Notes: generated by a model from the letters alone, not told the origin. DNA of 64,000 nucleotides from JBBSEX01 sp038239345 (GCA_038239345.1 JBBSEX010000013.1:123123-187122), one strand, 5' to 3'; positions 33,208 to 43,130 are shown, counted from the stretch's first letter. Numbers and translations: made by a program.

Positions 33208-33358
33208 AAAAGACTCCCTCCCAACATTACAGGATCGCCGAAACTGGCGGCGGGGCGGGCATACCTACCGTCGTGTTTATATTCGCTACAGTAAAAGGAC
33301 CGCGGTCTTCCAGTAGGCCAGCGGGCTTAAGAGGGACGAAAAGGCGAGAGTAAAATCG

Positions 33359-33628
33359 ATGAAAACCGCCCGCCGCATTCCCGATGCTTCGGATCGAACG
33401 CATATCGATTTTCTGGACAATGAGCTAGATCTCTGCAATACGTTTTTGAATTTGGCGGAAATTGATCAGGATGACCCAGTAGTGGCGGGGCAAGCCCGGG
33501 AGAACGCGCAGCGCGCTTACGAGACTCTGCTGTCCTGGATAGGGGCGGTTAAAAATACCGCCGAGTTGGATCGCTTGACTTCCGAGCTCGCTCTCTTAAA
33601 GCAGAGGATTGAGAATTCGCCTCTTTAG
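33359..33628 (+). CDS. Small helical protein upstream of the kinase gene, unknown
   Basis: An 89-residue acidic, wholly helical protein (THIDFLDNELDLCNTFLNLA, ENAQRAYETLLSWIGAVKN, LDRLTSELALLKQRIENS). The ATG at 33359 is preceded by AAGGCGAGAG. The last 20 bases of the frame precede the kinase start by 14 bp, so the two are probably cotranscribed. No family recognised; a role in the phosphorelay is possible only by context. Confidence 0.55.
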   Translation: MKTARRIPDASDRTHIDFLDNELDLCNTFLNLAEIDQDDPVVAGQARENAQRAYETLLSWIGAVKNTAELDRLTSELALLKQRIENSPL

Positions 33629-33641
33629 AAGCACAACGACA

Positions 33642-34817
33642 ATGCCGTCAAACAAAAAGGCGATTAACAAACCGAAACTGCTCATTGTTGAAGACGAGAT
33701 GATCACCAGCGATCATCTGCGCCGCACTCTCAGCAGAATCGGTTACGAAATTACGGGGGTTGCGGCCAGCGGGGCCGAGGCTCTGGATTTAATTGAACAG
33801 ACAGTGCCGGATCTGATTCTGGCGGATATCGGTTTAGATGGGGATATCGATGGAATAGAAGTCGCCGCCCGGGCCCTGTATGGATGGGGCGTACCTACCG
33901 TTTTTCTGACTGCGTACAGCGATCCCGAAACCATGCGCCGGGCCAAAATCACCGAACCTTATGGATATGTACTGAAGCCATTTAAGGATCAGGATTTGCA
34001 TGCCACCATCGAGATCGCGCTGCAGCAGGCAAAATTGGGCGGAGTGCGCCGCCAGGAAGCGCAGGAGAATGCCCGCATCCTAGTTCGCACGCAAGACGAA
34101 TTGGCCGCTATGACGGCCCGCATGATCCAGGCCCAGGAGACGGAACGGCAGGAAATCGCCCGGGATTTGCACGACGATATGGTGCAACAGCTTGCTCTGC
34201 TGGAAATTGATTTTGAAAGGCTTTGGGCCAAGGTACCGGAAGCGAAGCGCCAGGAAAATGAGGGGGAGTTTCGTAAATTGATCGATCGCGTTGCAATATT
34301 AGCGAATGCTTTGCGAAACGTGGCGCACCGACTGCATCCCGCGGTGCTAAACGACCTTGGAATCGTGGTAGCATTGCGCCAACTTACACAGGAATTTGAA
34401 GAGCGCCACCTGTTGCACACGCGATTTTCGACAAGAGGGGCCTTGGATAATTTGGCACCGGACATTCCGCTATGCTTATACCGCATCGTCCAGGAAGCTC
34501 TACGAAACATCGCAAAACATGCTGGCTCCGCCAAAGTCGATATCGCTTTGGTGGGCAGCCTGGACAACGTGGAATTGACGATTCGCGACGACGGCCATGG
34601 GTTCAAGACGGGATCTTCGAAAGGGCGTGCGGGTTTAGGTCTGGTCAGTATGGCGCAACGAGCCGAAGCGGCCGGAGGAGTGTTTGAGATTACCTCGCAA
34701 CTGAGAGCGGGAACACGAATCCACGTATGCATTCCGATTGGAACGATCCGCTTAGCCGAAAGTTTTACCGATGGCGTCGCCGGGAGGCGAAAACATGTGG
34801 CGGGAACGATTACGTAG
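33642..34817 (+). CDS. Response-regulator/histidine-kinase hybrid (REC + HisKA_3)
   Basis: A 391-residue protein from the ATG at 33642. Residues 12-130 are a receiver domain: LLIVEDEM, the phospho-acceptor Asp62 in DLILADIG, then TVFLTAY and YGYVLKPF with the conserved Lys. A coiled linker leads to the NarX-type dimerisation domain: ETERQEIARDLHDDMVQQLA, His177. The ATPase domain follows: LYRIVQEALRNIAKHA (N box), IRDDGHGFK and AGLGLVSMAQRAEA. REC at the N-terminus implies it receives a phosphate or is inhibited by phosphorylation. It is soluble. The next gene, a CheB-CheR-PAS kinase, starts 11 bp downstream, so they form one signalling operon. Confidence 0.9.
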   Translation: MPSNKKAINKPKLLIVEDEMITSDHLRRTLSRIGYEITGVAASGAEALDLIEQTVPDLILADIGLDGDIDGIEVAARALYGWGVPTVFLTAYSDPETMRRAKITEPYGYVLKPFKDQDLHATIEIALQQAKLGGVRRQEAQENARILVRTQDELAAMTARMIQAQETERQEIARDLHDDMVQQLALLEIDFERLWAKVPEAKRQENEGEFRKLIDRVAILANALRNVAHRLHPAVLNDLGIVVALRQLTQEFEERHLLHTRFSTRGALDNLAPDIPLCLYRIVQEALRNIAKHAGSAKVDIALVGSLDNVELTIRDDGHGFKTGSSKGRAGLGLVSMAQRAEAAGGVFEITSQLRAGTRIHVCIPIGTIRLAESFTDGVAGRRKHVAGTIT

Positions 34818-34828
34818 GGTAAACAGCA

Positions 34829-37800
34829 ATGGATGAGCAATTCGAAATCGATGCATCGGGTCCTACTGCAAACCAGGGCCAAGCTGAGGTCATAGAGGTT
34901 GCGGCGGGATATGAAAACGATATCAGTCCACCCCGGGGCCATCCCTTTCCAATCGTCGGCATTGGTGGGTCGGCAGGCGGGCTGGATGCATTCAGTCGCT
35001 TCTTAAAAGCCTTGCCAGGCGATACGGGGATGGCATTTGTCTTCGTGCAACACCTGGACCCCCATCACACAAGCCAGTTGCCCGAGATCCTGTCGGCGGT
35101 GACACCAATGCGCGTCGTGGCCGCCGAAGAAGGCATGGCGATTAGCCCGAACACGGTGTTCGTGATTCCACCGAACGCAACGATGATTTTGGAAGACGGA
35201 AAGCTTCGATTGTCGCAGCGCAGACCCGGCTTACATCTGCCAATCGACGCTTTTTTTGAATCGCTAGCCCGCGTGCAAGGGGGCCGGGCGATCGCCGTCG
35301 TCCTTTCAGGGAATGCTTCCGACGGTAGCCTCGGCGTAAGGGCCATAAAAGAGGAATGCGGACTAACCTTCGCGCAGGACGATGCGTCGGCCCAGCACGT
35401 CGGGATGCCGCGCAACGCAATTGCTACCGGCGCTATCGACTATATTCTTTCGCCCGAGGATATCGCCAAGGAATTGGGTCGTCTTAGCCAACATCCATTC
35501 GTCCGCGTGGCCGAACCAAACAACGCCGAGAGTGAAAGTCTTCCTGGCGGAGCGGTTGGAATGGCGCACGTTTTTCAGATACTGCGCACCCGGACCAGAG
35601 TGGATTTCAGTCATTACAAGCCCAACACGATGCGGCGGCGCATTGGACGGCGAATGATTGTGAAGCGGATCAAGTCGCTGGCGGAATATGTTCGTCTCCT
35701 GGAAAAACAACCTGATGAAGTCATGGAGCTGTATCGCGACCTTTTGATTAGCGTGACGGCGTTTTTTCGCGACCAGGATGTTTACAGCGCGCTCAGCGGT
35801 CTTCTACGGAGCCGCGTCGCAGCGCGAGATGTTCACGAGCCCTTTCGTGTCTGGGTTCCCGGATGCGCCACCGGCGAAGAGGTATATTCCCTCGCCATTT
35901 GTTTGAAGGAACTGCTGGAAGATTTGGAATTAAATACTTCGCTCCAAATATTCGGAACGGATATAAGTGAAGTGGCTCTGGATTCGGCCCGCTCCGGAAC
36001 CTACCCAGCGTCCATTTCGCAAGATGTTTCCGAAGAACGATTGCGGCGCTATTTTGTTCGCTCCGACAGAGGATTTCAAGTCAGTAAAGGATTTCGCGAG
36101 CTGTGTATCTTTGCAAGGCAGGATGTAACCAGCGATCCGCCGTTCGGGCACACCGATCTAATCAGCTGCCGCAATTTATTGATTTACCTTGATGCTGTTC
36201 TGCAAAACAAGGTTTTTCCAATATTCCATTATAGTTTGAACATTGACGGTTTACTCCTGCTTGGGACCGCGGAATCCGTGACTTCAACCAGTGACTTGTT
36301 CACCGTGCTGGATAAGCAACATCGGATTTACACTCGCAAGCCGGTGTCGCTAAAACTGGGGTCGCATGTAGCGCTGCCCGGCCTTAGTGAGAAATCTGAT
36401 TCGGGGAGAGTTCAGAAGACACTGAGCGGGACCGAATTGCAGCGGAAAGCCGATTTGATCATTCAGAGTAAATACTCGCCCTCAGCTGTCGTCATTGACG
36501 CGAATCTTCAAATCCTCCACTTCCGCGGGCGCACTGGATTCTATCTCGATCCCCCGCCGGGGGAGGCCACTTTCGATTTGCTGCGCATGGCTCGCGAGGG
36601 TCTGAAAGTACCACTGCGAAGGGTGATTTCCGCAGCGGCGAAGCAAGACGTCTGCGTTCAGGAAACAGGAATCAGCATCGAATACCGGGGTGAACGCCGG
36701 GAGATCAATATTGAAGTCACCCCAATCGTCGGGCCTAAGCAGGGAGAACGTTACTTTATCGTCGTGTTTGAAGAAGTCTCCACTCCAGCGATTCACTCCG
36801 CTCCTCCCTCCGACCGTCTTGCCACTTCACAACCCCGCGATTCCGCCGGCTCCTCCACTGCGGAGGTACGCGAACTTGAGAAGCAGGTGGCCGACTTACG
36901 CGAGCTTCTCCGAAACGCGAATGAAGATCATGAGGCGAGTTCGGAAGAACTGCGGGCTTCCAACGAAGAAGTAAGAAGCGCTAATGAGGAGTTGCAAAGC
37001 ACGAACGAAGAACTTAGCACCACCAAGGAAGAGCTGCAAAGCGCCAATGAAGAATTAACCACGATGAATGAGGAACTGCAGACCCGAAATCGCGAGATGA
37101 ACACGGTCAACAGCGACCTGATAAATCTGTTGAGCGCGGTTGACGTAGCGTTCCTAATCGTGGATAGCGACCTTCGCTTACGACGTTTCAGCGCCGCGGC
37201 GGAACGGGTTCTAGGGTTGAAATCGATTGATATCGGGCATCCTTTGACACACCTCGACGGGCAAATCCATCTGATCGATTTCCCCCGCCAGATGCGATCG
37301 GTGGTGGACAGCCTCAAGGCGGAACAACGGGAGATTCAGGATAAGGATGGACACTGGTTTTCGGCCACCATCCGCCCTTATCGCACAGTGGACGACCGTA
37401 TCGCGGGCGCGGTCGTGGTGTTCATCGACATCGACCCTCTGAAGCGAAGTCTGCGGGCCGCGGAAGAAGCCCGTGATTTCGCCGAGGGCATGGTTGAGAC
37501 CGTGCGGGAACCTCTTCTGGTTCTGGACGGCGATCTGCGAATCCAGCGAGCGACGTCGGCGTTTTACGAAATGTTCCACGTGGCCCGCGGCGAAACCGAG
37601 GGCCGGCTGCTTTACGACATCGGAAACGGCCAATGGAACATTCCTCGTTTGCGCGAGCTTCTGGGCGCGGCTTTGTTTGGTGACGACTCTTTTCACGACT
37701 TCGAAGCTGAACACGATTTTCCCCACGTCGGCCGCCGGACAATGCGGCTCAACGGAAGAAGAATCACTCGTGAGGGGGAGGACCGTCGTATTGTCCTGCT

Positions 37801-39571
37801 GGCCGTGGAAGATGTCACCCAGCGTCGGGAAGAAGCTGAAATCCGCTACCATCGCCTTTTTGAAACCGCAAAAGACGGCATGTTGGTGTTGGACGGTGAG
37901 ACGGAGAAGGTCACCGACGTTAATCCTTTTTTCCTGGAATGGACGGGGCACCCCAGGGAAAAGTTTATCGGACTTCAACTACCGGATCTCGCTCCATTCA
38001 GCGGTGCGATTGGGGCCAGCGGCATTGTTTCCGAAACGCGCTCGCAGGAGATCGTGCGCTATAACGACGTGCCTTTATCAAGGGTCGACGGCGAACGCAT
38101 AGACGCCGAGTTGGTGGCAAACCGCTATCTGGTGGGCGGACGGCCCGTGGTTCAAATTAATGCCCGCGACGTCACGCTGCGGAATAAAGCAGTCCGTTCC
38201 TTGCGTGAAAGCGAACAGCGCTTTCGGCTGTTTGTGGATAGCGTGCGCGATTACGCCTTGTTTCAAATGGACCTCAACGGCCGGATCACCAGCTGGAATT
38301 CCGGAGCGGAGCGCCTTTTAGGGCATAGCGAATCGCAAATAATCGGCCGGTTAGGCGCGGTGGTCTTCACTCCAGAGGATATAGCCGCGGGACAGCCCGA
38401 GCGGGAGATGGAAACTGCCAAAACACAGGGCGGCGCCGAGGACGAACTTTGGCACATTCGGCGCGACGGCTCGCGTTTCTTCGCAAGCGGAGTCTTAACA
38501 ACGGTGCGGGATGAATCCGGTCAGCTACGCGGATTCGCCAAGGTGATGCGCGACGTCACCGATCGCAGGACGGCTGAACAGCAGCTAAAACAACAAGCTG
38601 CATTGTTGGAACTGGCTCAAGACTTGATCATCGTACGGCGGTTGGATGGAGCCATCTCATTCTGGAATCGCGCGGCCGCCGAGACTTACGGATGGAGTAA
38701 GGAAGAGGCCGCCGGCCAGCCCGAGCACGTGCTCTTGAACACCCAGTTTCCCGAGCCGCAAGGCGCTATTGAAGCCACTCTTATCTCGCAAGGCCGGTGG
38801 GAAGGCGAACTGGTGCAGACCCGCAGGAACAACACCGACATCACTGCCTGGAGCCGCTGGGCTCTGCAAGTAGATTCGGAAGGCGCGCCAGCAGGAGTCC
38901 TGGAAATTAATAGCGATATCACGGCCCGGAAGCACGCCGACCGGCAATTGCAAGCCTCATTGCGCGAGAAGGAAGTTCTGCTCAAGGAAATCCACCATAG
39001 AGTGAAGAACAACCTGCAGATCATCGCCAGCCTGCTTAATTTGCAAGCCGAATATCTGGCGGATGAAGGCGCCCGAACCATGCTGGAGGAAATGAACACT
39101 CGCGTTCGCTCCATCGCGGCCATCCATGAGACGCTATACGAAGCCGAGGACCTTTCGCGCATCGACTTCGGCCGCTATCTGAATAATCTTGCGAAGGATA
39201 TTGCTTCCGTCTATTCGGATCGTTCCAGCAGGGTCAATGTCACGGTAAACGCAAAGTCGGTTGTGCTCGACATTACTCAGGCAGTGCCTTGCGGACTGAT
39301 TGTCAATGAGCTATTAACGAACAGCTTTAAGCACGCCTTCGTTCCGAACCAGCGCGGGAATATCGATGTATCGTTTCATTGCGACGGTCAGGTGTGCGTT
39401 CTTGGGGTGGCCGACGACGGTAAAGGTTTTCCCGCCGATCTGGATCCGGAAAGAGCCGTGTCCATGGGCTTACAACTCTTGAGTCTTTTAGTTCGCCAGT
39501 TGAAGGGAACGCTGGAGATTTCCCGTGACGCAGGCAGCCGATTCACTTTTACGTTCCCCAGGAAATCCTAA
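34829..39571 (+). CDS. CheB-CheR-coiled-coil-multi-PAS histidine kinase (HisKA_2)
   Basis: A 1580-residue soluble protein. Residues ~40-225 are a CheB methylesterase domain (Ser in GIGGSAGG, His in VQHLDP, Asp in SGNASDG). Residues ~245-500 are a CheR methyltransferase domain (FFRDQDVY, VPGCATGEEVYS, FGTDISEVAL). Residues ~675-760 form a heptad coiled coil of repeated SANEELQSTNEEL units. Five PAS-like domains run from ~765 to ~1375 (for example ITSWNSGAERLLGHSESQII, ISFWNRAAAETYGWSKEEAA). A HisKA_2/HATPase module follows: EIHHRVKNNLQIIASLLNLQ near residue 1387, ELLTNSFKHAF, and ADDGKGFP. No chemoreceptor genes are nearby, so the CheB/CheR parts probably act as signalling modules. Confidence 0.9.
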   Translation: MDEQFEIDASGPTANQGQAEVIEVAAGYENDISPPRGHPFPIVGIGGSAGGLDAFSRFLKALPGDTGMAFVFVQHLDPHHTSQLPEILSAVTPMRVVAAEEGMAISPNTVFVIPPNATMILEDGKLRLSQRRPGLHLPIDAFFESLARVQGGRAIAVVLSGNASDGSLGVRAIKEECGLTFAQDDASAQHVGMPRNAIATGAIDYILSPEDIAKELGRLSQHPFVRVAEPNNAESESLPGGAVGMAHVFQILRTRTRVDFSHYKPNTMRRRIGRRMIVKRIKSLAEYVRLLEKQPDEVMELYRDLLISVTAFFRDQDVYSALSGLLRSRVAARDVHEPFRVWVPGCATGEEVYSLAICLKELLEDLELNTSLQIFGTDISEVALDSARSGTYPASISQDVSEERLRRYFVRSDRGFQVSKGFRELCIFARQDVTSDPPFGHTDLISCRNLLIYLDAVLQNKVFPIFHYSLNIDGLLLLGTAESVTSTSDLFTVLDKQHRIYTRKPVSLKLGSHVALPGLSEKSDSGRVQKTLSGTELQRKADLIIQSKYSPSAVVIDANLQILHFRGRTGFYLDPPPGEATFDLLRMAREGLKVPLRRVISAAAKQDVCVQETGISIEYRGERREINIEVTPIVGPKQGERYFIVVFEEVSTPAIHSAPPSDRLATSQPRDSAGSSTAEVRELEKQVADLRELLRNANEDHEASSEELRASNEEVRSANEELQSTNEELSTTKEELQSANEELTTMNEELQTRNREMNTVNSDLINLLSAVDVAFLIVDSDLRLRRFSAAAERVLGLKSIDIGHPLTHLDGQIHLIDFPRQMRSVVDSLKAEQREIQDKDGHWFSATIRPYRTVDDRIAGAVVVFIDIDPLKRSLRAAEEARDFAEGMVETVREPLLVLDGDLRIQRATSAFYEMFHVARGETEGRLLYDIGNGQWNIPRLRELLGAALFGDDSFHDFEAEHDFPHVGRRTMRLNGRRITREGEDRRIVLLAVEDVTQRREEAEIRYHRLFETAKDGMLVLDGETEKVTDVNPFFLEWTGHPREKFIGLQLPDLAPFSGAIGASGIVSETRSQEIVRYNDVPLSRVDGERIDAELVANRYLVGGRPVVQINARDVTLRNKAVRSLRESEQRFRLFVDSVRDYALFQMDLNGRITSWNSGAERLLGHSESQIIGRLGAVVFTPEDIAAGQPEREMETAKTQGGAEDELWHIRRDGSRFFASGVLTTVRDESGQLRGFAKVMRDVTDRRTAEQQLKQQAALLELAQDLIIVRRLDGAISFWNRAAAETYGWSKEEAAGQPEHVLLNTQFPEPQGAIEATLISQGRWEGELVQTRRNNTDITAWSRWALQVDSEGAPAGVLEINSDITARKHADRQLQASLREKEVLLKEIHHRVKNNLQIIASLLNLQAEYLADEGARTMLEEMNTRVRSIAAIHETLYEAEDLSRIDFGRYLNNLAKDIASVYSDRSSRVNVTVNAKSVVLDITQAVPCGLIVNELLTNSFKHAFVPNQRGNIDVSFHCDGQVCVLGVADDGKGFPADLDPERAVSMGLQLLSLLVRQLKGTLEISRDAGSRFTFTFPRKS

Positions 39572-39607
39572 TTTCGGCGATGGAATAGTGAGATTTCGCC
39601 AGGCACG

Positions 39608-40519
39608 CTATGGCCGCCGCTGAATGTTCTTGCGAAGGAAGACCGTCGCTTGTGGGTTGTCGTTGTAACGTTCGCATGCGACGTACCCGCGTTTCCGATA
39701 TAGAGCCAGGGCAACTTTTAAATCGTCATAACTATCCAGGTAGATCCAATGCAGTCCCTTGCCCCGTGCGAAATCTTCTTGTGCGTCCAGCAGTTTGTCC
39801 GCGATGCGATGCCCGCGGGCGATAGGCTGCACATAAAGACGCTTGCACTCCACGGCGAACGGTACAGAACTGAGCTTCCGCAGTACAACACAGCCCACAG
39901 CCTTCTCTTCCAAATAAGCCAGCCACACGCCAGAATGGGGGTCGTCGATAATCTCCTGGATCACTTCGGGAGCGTCTCGCTGAACGACGTTAACGGCTTG
40001 GTAGTACTCCTGCAACAGCCGCAGCGCGGCGTCGTTGGATTTGGACAACTTAACGATTCGAACGCGGCACCCGGGAGGCTCGTTTAGGATAGAACGGATT
40101 CGCGAAAACGAGTCGAGCAAAGCATCCCGTCCGCTGGAACTGATGTTAGCCAGCAGGCCGTGAATCTGTCGCGTCGATTTTACGTTCAGCCGTGCTACGG
40201 CGCCATTCCCCGCGCGTGTGAGCGTAAGCAGCTTCTCACGGCCGTCCTGCTTTGATGCCGCCTGGCGCACAAGTTTTCGCTTGGTTAGCAGTGCGAGAAT
40301 GCGACTAATATATCCGGCATCCAACCCAAGCAAGTTCTTTAAATAGCGCGCCGTCAATTGAGGATCCGCTCCGATCTCATACAAGATGCGGGCTTCCGTG
40401 AGCGAAAAGTCATCGTCAAGATGGCGCTTTCGCAACAAGCCTAGCCGCGCAGTGTAGAACCGGTTGAATTCCCTCACAGCGGCAACTTGTTCCTCGTCCT
40501 TGATATCATTGCCCGCCAT
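39608..40519 (-). CDS. MarR-GNAT fusion (regulator plus N-acetyltransferase)
   Basis: A 303-residue two-domain protein. Residues ~15-145 form a MarR winged helix: DFSLTEARILYEIGADPQLT, the LLGLDAGYISRILALLTKRK recognition region, and RQAASKQDGREKLLTLT. Residues ~150-300 are a GNAT acetyltransferase with RLYVQPIARGHRIADKLLDA, the acetyl-CoA loop, and ALYRKRGYVACERYND. Such fusions are widespread and may couple transcription control to acetylation of a small molecule. It converges with the large kinase gene and is divergent from nothing immediate; the REC gene upstream is on the same strand 40 bp away. Confidence 0.87.
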   Translation of the reverse strand: MAGNDIKDEEQVAAVREFNRFYTARLGLLRKRHLDDDFSLTEARILYEIGADPQLTARYLKNLLGLDAGYISRILALLTKRKLVRQAASKQDGREKLLTLTRAGNGAVARLNVKSTRQIHGLLANISSSGRDALLDSFSRIRSILNEPPGCRVRIVKLSKSNDAALRLLQEYYQAVNVVQRDAPEVIQEIIDDPHSGVWLAYLEEKAVGCVVLRKLSSVPFAVECKRLYVQPIARGHRIADKLLDAQEDFARGKGLHWIYLDSYDDLKVALALYRKRGYVACERYNDNPQATVFLRKNIQRRP

Positions 40520-40559
40520 AAAAGCAGTCTAAAGGAATGTAGTTGCTAAAAGCAACGAA

Positions 40560-40943
40560 CTAATTGGGACGGATTTCTTCGGCGAATGAGGCGTCAATGG
40601 CGGCCTTCAGACTAACCGAAGATATTGGCTTCTCCATACATAGAAATGGATGAACAAGCTTTGAAGGATCACTCATCAAGCTATCCACATTCCCCGTGAT
40701 GTAGATGATGGGCACCGGCTGTATGCTGGCAATCGCAATGGATGCCGCCAGCCCATCGATGGGACCATCCAATCGAAAGTCCATCAAAATCAAATCGGGC
40801 TTGGTCTCGGCCGCCACCAGGACTGCCTCCGCGCCATCGGCTACCGGTCCAATCAGAACGTGCCCAATCCGCTGCAGCATATTGCCTAGATCCCGAGCGG
40901 TAATTTGTTCGTCCTCGACGATCAGAATCCGTTTGGCAAGCAT
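40560..40943 (-). CDS. Stand-alone receiver domain protein
   Basis: A 127-residue single REC domain behind a GGAG site: RILIVEDEQITARDLGNML, phospho-acceptor Asp55 in DLILMDFRLDG, then PIIYITGN, and FLCMEKPIS with the conserved Lys. No output domain. It probably receives phosphate from the nearby kinases (33642 or 34829). It resembles the receiver part of the REC-kinase hybrid at 33642, including the DG-x-IDG turn after the Asp, which suggests shared ancestry. Confidence 0.87.
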   Translation of the reverse strand: MLAKRILIVEDEQITARDLGNMLQRIGHVLIGPVADGAEAVLVAAETKPDLILMDFRLDGPIDGLAASIAIASIQPVPIIYITGNVDSLMSDPSKLVHPFLCMEKPISSVSLKAAIDASFAEEIRPN

Positions 40944-41061
40944 TGGTTACTCCATGGCCTTTCTTAGTGTAGGCGAGTAACGCGATTCTATGTAAGCCGC
41001 AATCGCACCTTCGATTTCGATAGACTACCAGGGAAGTTTAAACGAAACACCGGGGTCCATC

Positions 41062-42348
41062 ATGCGCCGCACTGCAAAGACTGCACTCTTTTTCCTGACC
41101 GTATTGTCGTTGACGGCCGCAAAGTTGCCCGAGACGAAACCGGAGGACGTCGGTTTATCCACGGAACGTCTGCAGCGCATCCACGAAACCATTCAGAGTC
41201 ACATCGATTCCAAGGATATTTCAGGAGCCGTTACGCTGGTGATGCGCATGGGGCGCATCGCGCATTTAGAAGCGCACGGATTCGCGGATGTGGATTCGAA
41301 GAAGGTTATGAAAAAGGACGCCCTATTCCGCATCTGGTCGATGTCCAAGCCGGTTGCTGGCGCGTCCATCCTGATGCTGATGGAAGAAGGCAAACTACGC
41401 CTCAACGATCCGGTTTCGCGCTTCATCCCGGAGTTCAAAGACCTGAAGGTAGCAATCACCCAAGAGCAGGCCGCCGCGCTTACTCCGGGCCTTCAACCAG
41501 GTACTCCCCAGCCGGTCCACTTCTACACCGTTCCGGCAACGCGCGAAATTACAATTCAAGATCTACTAACGCATGTATCTGGCTTAGGTAGTGGCCCGAT
41601 GAGCAGCTCGGAGATCAGAAAGATAAGCGCCAGACCCGGTAAAACGCTGGGCGAGTATATTCCAAGATTAGGCGCCACGCCCCTGGAGTTTCAACCCGGT
41701 TCACGGTGGACCTACAGTCCTCTTGCGGCGTTCGACACACTCGGACGTGTCGTTGAGATTGCCTCCGGCCTGCCGTTCGATGAGTTCTTGCGACAGCGTA
41801 TGTTCGACCCGCTGGGCATTAGCGATTTCGCCTTTCAGCCGCCAGACGACGTCCTGCAGCGACTTCCAACCACCTACCATCGAGCAAAAGGGGAGTTGCA
41901 AAAGTCCGATGCGATCAACAATTTATTCGACGCCACTTATTTTTCGGGCGGAGGTGGACTGATGGCGACCATCGAAGAATACGCGAAGTTCGCTGAGATG
42001 CTACTGGAAGGCGGCCAGTTAAAGGGCAAGCGCTTGCTCAGTCCGAAGACGGTGGACTTGATGAGTTCCGTGTTCGTGCCGGACACGGTCGCCGGCAGAT
42101 CTCCCGGCAAAGCGTTCGGACTCAGTGTCCAGGTGATTACAGACGCCGTAGCCGCCGGTCAACGCGTATCGAACGGTAGTTTTGGCTGGGACGGGGCTTA
42201 CGGGACCCACTTTTGGATTGATCCCAAGGAAGAGATCGTCGGGATTATGATGATCCAAACCGACAATCCGAACCGGCAGCTGGATCGCGATTTTGAAAAT
42301 GCGGTGATGCAGGCTGTCGTCGAACAGATCAGCCGCAACAGCAACTAA
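41062..42348 (+). CDS. Exported serine hydrolase (class C beta-lactamase-like)
   Basis: A 428-residue protein with a signal peptide (MRRTAKTALFFLTVLSLTAA). The serine-lysine pair is S93-M-S-K96 in IWSMSKPVAGAS; the tyrosine motif is YSP in WTYSPLAAFDTLG (family consensus YxN), and a late GWDGAYGTHFWIDP matches the KTG-region strand in esterase-like members. Family members are penicillin-binding-protein-like esterases, peptidases or lactamases; the YSP variant leans toward esterase/peptidase. The final bases overlap the convergent DUF4824 gene by 4 bp. Confidence 0.85.
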   Translation: MRRTAKTALFFLTVLSLTAAKLPETKPEDVGLSTERLQRIHETIQSHIDSKDISGAVTLVMRMGRIAHLEAHGFADVDSKKVMKKDALFRIWSMSKPVAGASILMLMEEGKLRLNDPVSRFIPEFKDLKVAITQEQAAALTPGLQPGTPQPVHFYTVPATREITIQDLLTHVSGLGSGPMSSSEIRKISARPGKTLGEYIPRLGATPLEFQPGSRWTYSPLAAFDTLGRVVEIASGLPFDEFLRQRMFDPLGISDFAFQPPDDVLQRLPTTYHRAKGELQKSDAINNLFDATYFSGGGGLMATIEEYAKFAEMLLEGGQLKGKRLLSPKTVDLMSSVFVPDTVAGRSPGKAFGLSVQVITDAVAAGQRVSNGSFGWDGAYGTHFWIDPKEEIVGIMMIQTDNPNRQLDRDFENAVMQAVVEQISRNSN

Positions 42349-43130
42349 GGGATCATGGGTGGCGTGAATTCAACTCCCGTAATCCAAGGCTCGAGTGAAG
42401 CGCCACAACCCAAGTGAACCCGGTACGCCGCGTCTCGCCGTGATGCGCGCAGACGGCGGAGAGGATCGCTGAACGGCAGTGGAACGTGAATCGACACTGG
42501 CTGGCCTTGGATGAAGGCCGTTATAAAGGCTGGTCCCGCGGGCTTATCTTTCATCGCCGGGCGACCAGACCGAATTTGAATGTCGATCGTCACTGGCAGG
42601 ATAAGGACAGACCGGCGATCTGGATGGCGGGCACGTAAGCTGGAAGCGTTCGTATCAATGTCGATTGCGACCAGGTGTGACGATGTTTGCGTCCGGTTCA
42701 GCGATCGCAAATCAGGATGTTCCTGAGCTTCGCGCTCCATATACTCCAGTTGCCTGCGCCACGCCGGTCCTTCGTATTCCAGGGCCAGGAACGCCTGTCT
42801 GGGAAGCTGCCGTTGATAAAATTCAAACGCTCTCGTATCCGACGCGGCGATACTGGTATCGAAGCCCAGCTCCCGAAGTGTCTTAGTGTCGAACATCGGC
42901 GCAGGGGTATCCCAGGTTGCCGCTGTCTCCTGGACATTCACCCACACCAGATGGAGCGCCATACCCGTGTCTTCTTTATTGAAGTTGTAGTTCAGCGCTA
43001 GCTCTCGCTCTGTCAGCGTTATCTCGGTCTCCACTGGCCCCAATCGATTGCGCCAGGCATGCGCTAGTGCGGACGCATTGGCGATCAACACAATGGCGGC
43101 AGCCACCAGGAGTAACCTGCGCTTGTTCAT
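42345..43130 (-). CDS. DUF4824 family protein
   Basis: A 261-residue protein with an N-terminal signal anchor (LLLVAAAIVLIANASALAHA). It begins RNRLGPVETEITLTERELAL and contains LALEYEGPAWRRQ, SHLVAIDID and ARHPDRRSVLILPV, in keeping with DUF4824. The start ATG overlaps the stop of the DUF2157 gene (ATGA), and DUF2157-DUF4824 pairs are a recurrent arrangement. Function unknown; probably a periplasmic partner of the membrane protein. Confidence 0.8.
   Translation of the reverse strand: MNKRRLLLVAAAIVLIANASALAHAWRNRLGPVETEITLTERELALNYNFNKEDTGMALHLVWVNVQETAATWDTPAPMFDTKTLRELGFDTSIAASDTRAFEFYQRQLPRQAFLALEYEGPAWRRQLEYMEREAQEHPDLRSLNRTQTSSHLVAIDIDTNASSLRARHPDRRSVLILPVTIDIQIRSGRPAMKDKPAGPAFITAFIQGQPVSIHVPLPFSDPLRRLRASRRDAAYRVHLGCGASLEPWITGVEFTPPMIP

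Noticed and set aside
36930..37120. Repeat array in the large kinase gene (CRISPR-like periodicity)
   Set aside because: The repeated GAAGAACTG-type units encode the EEL heptads of a coiled coil and are in frame; there are no unique spacers.
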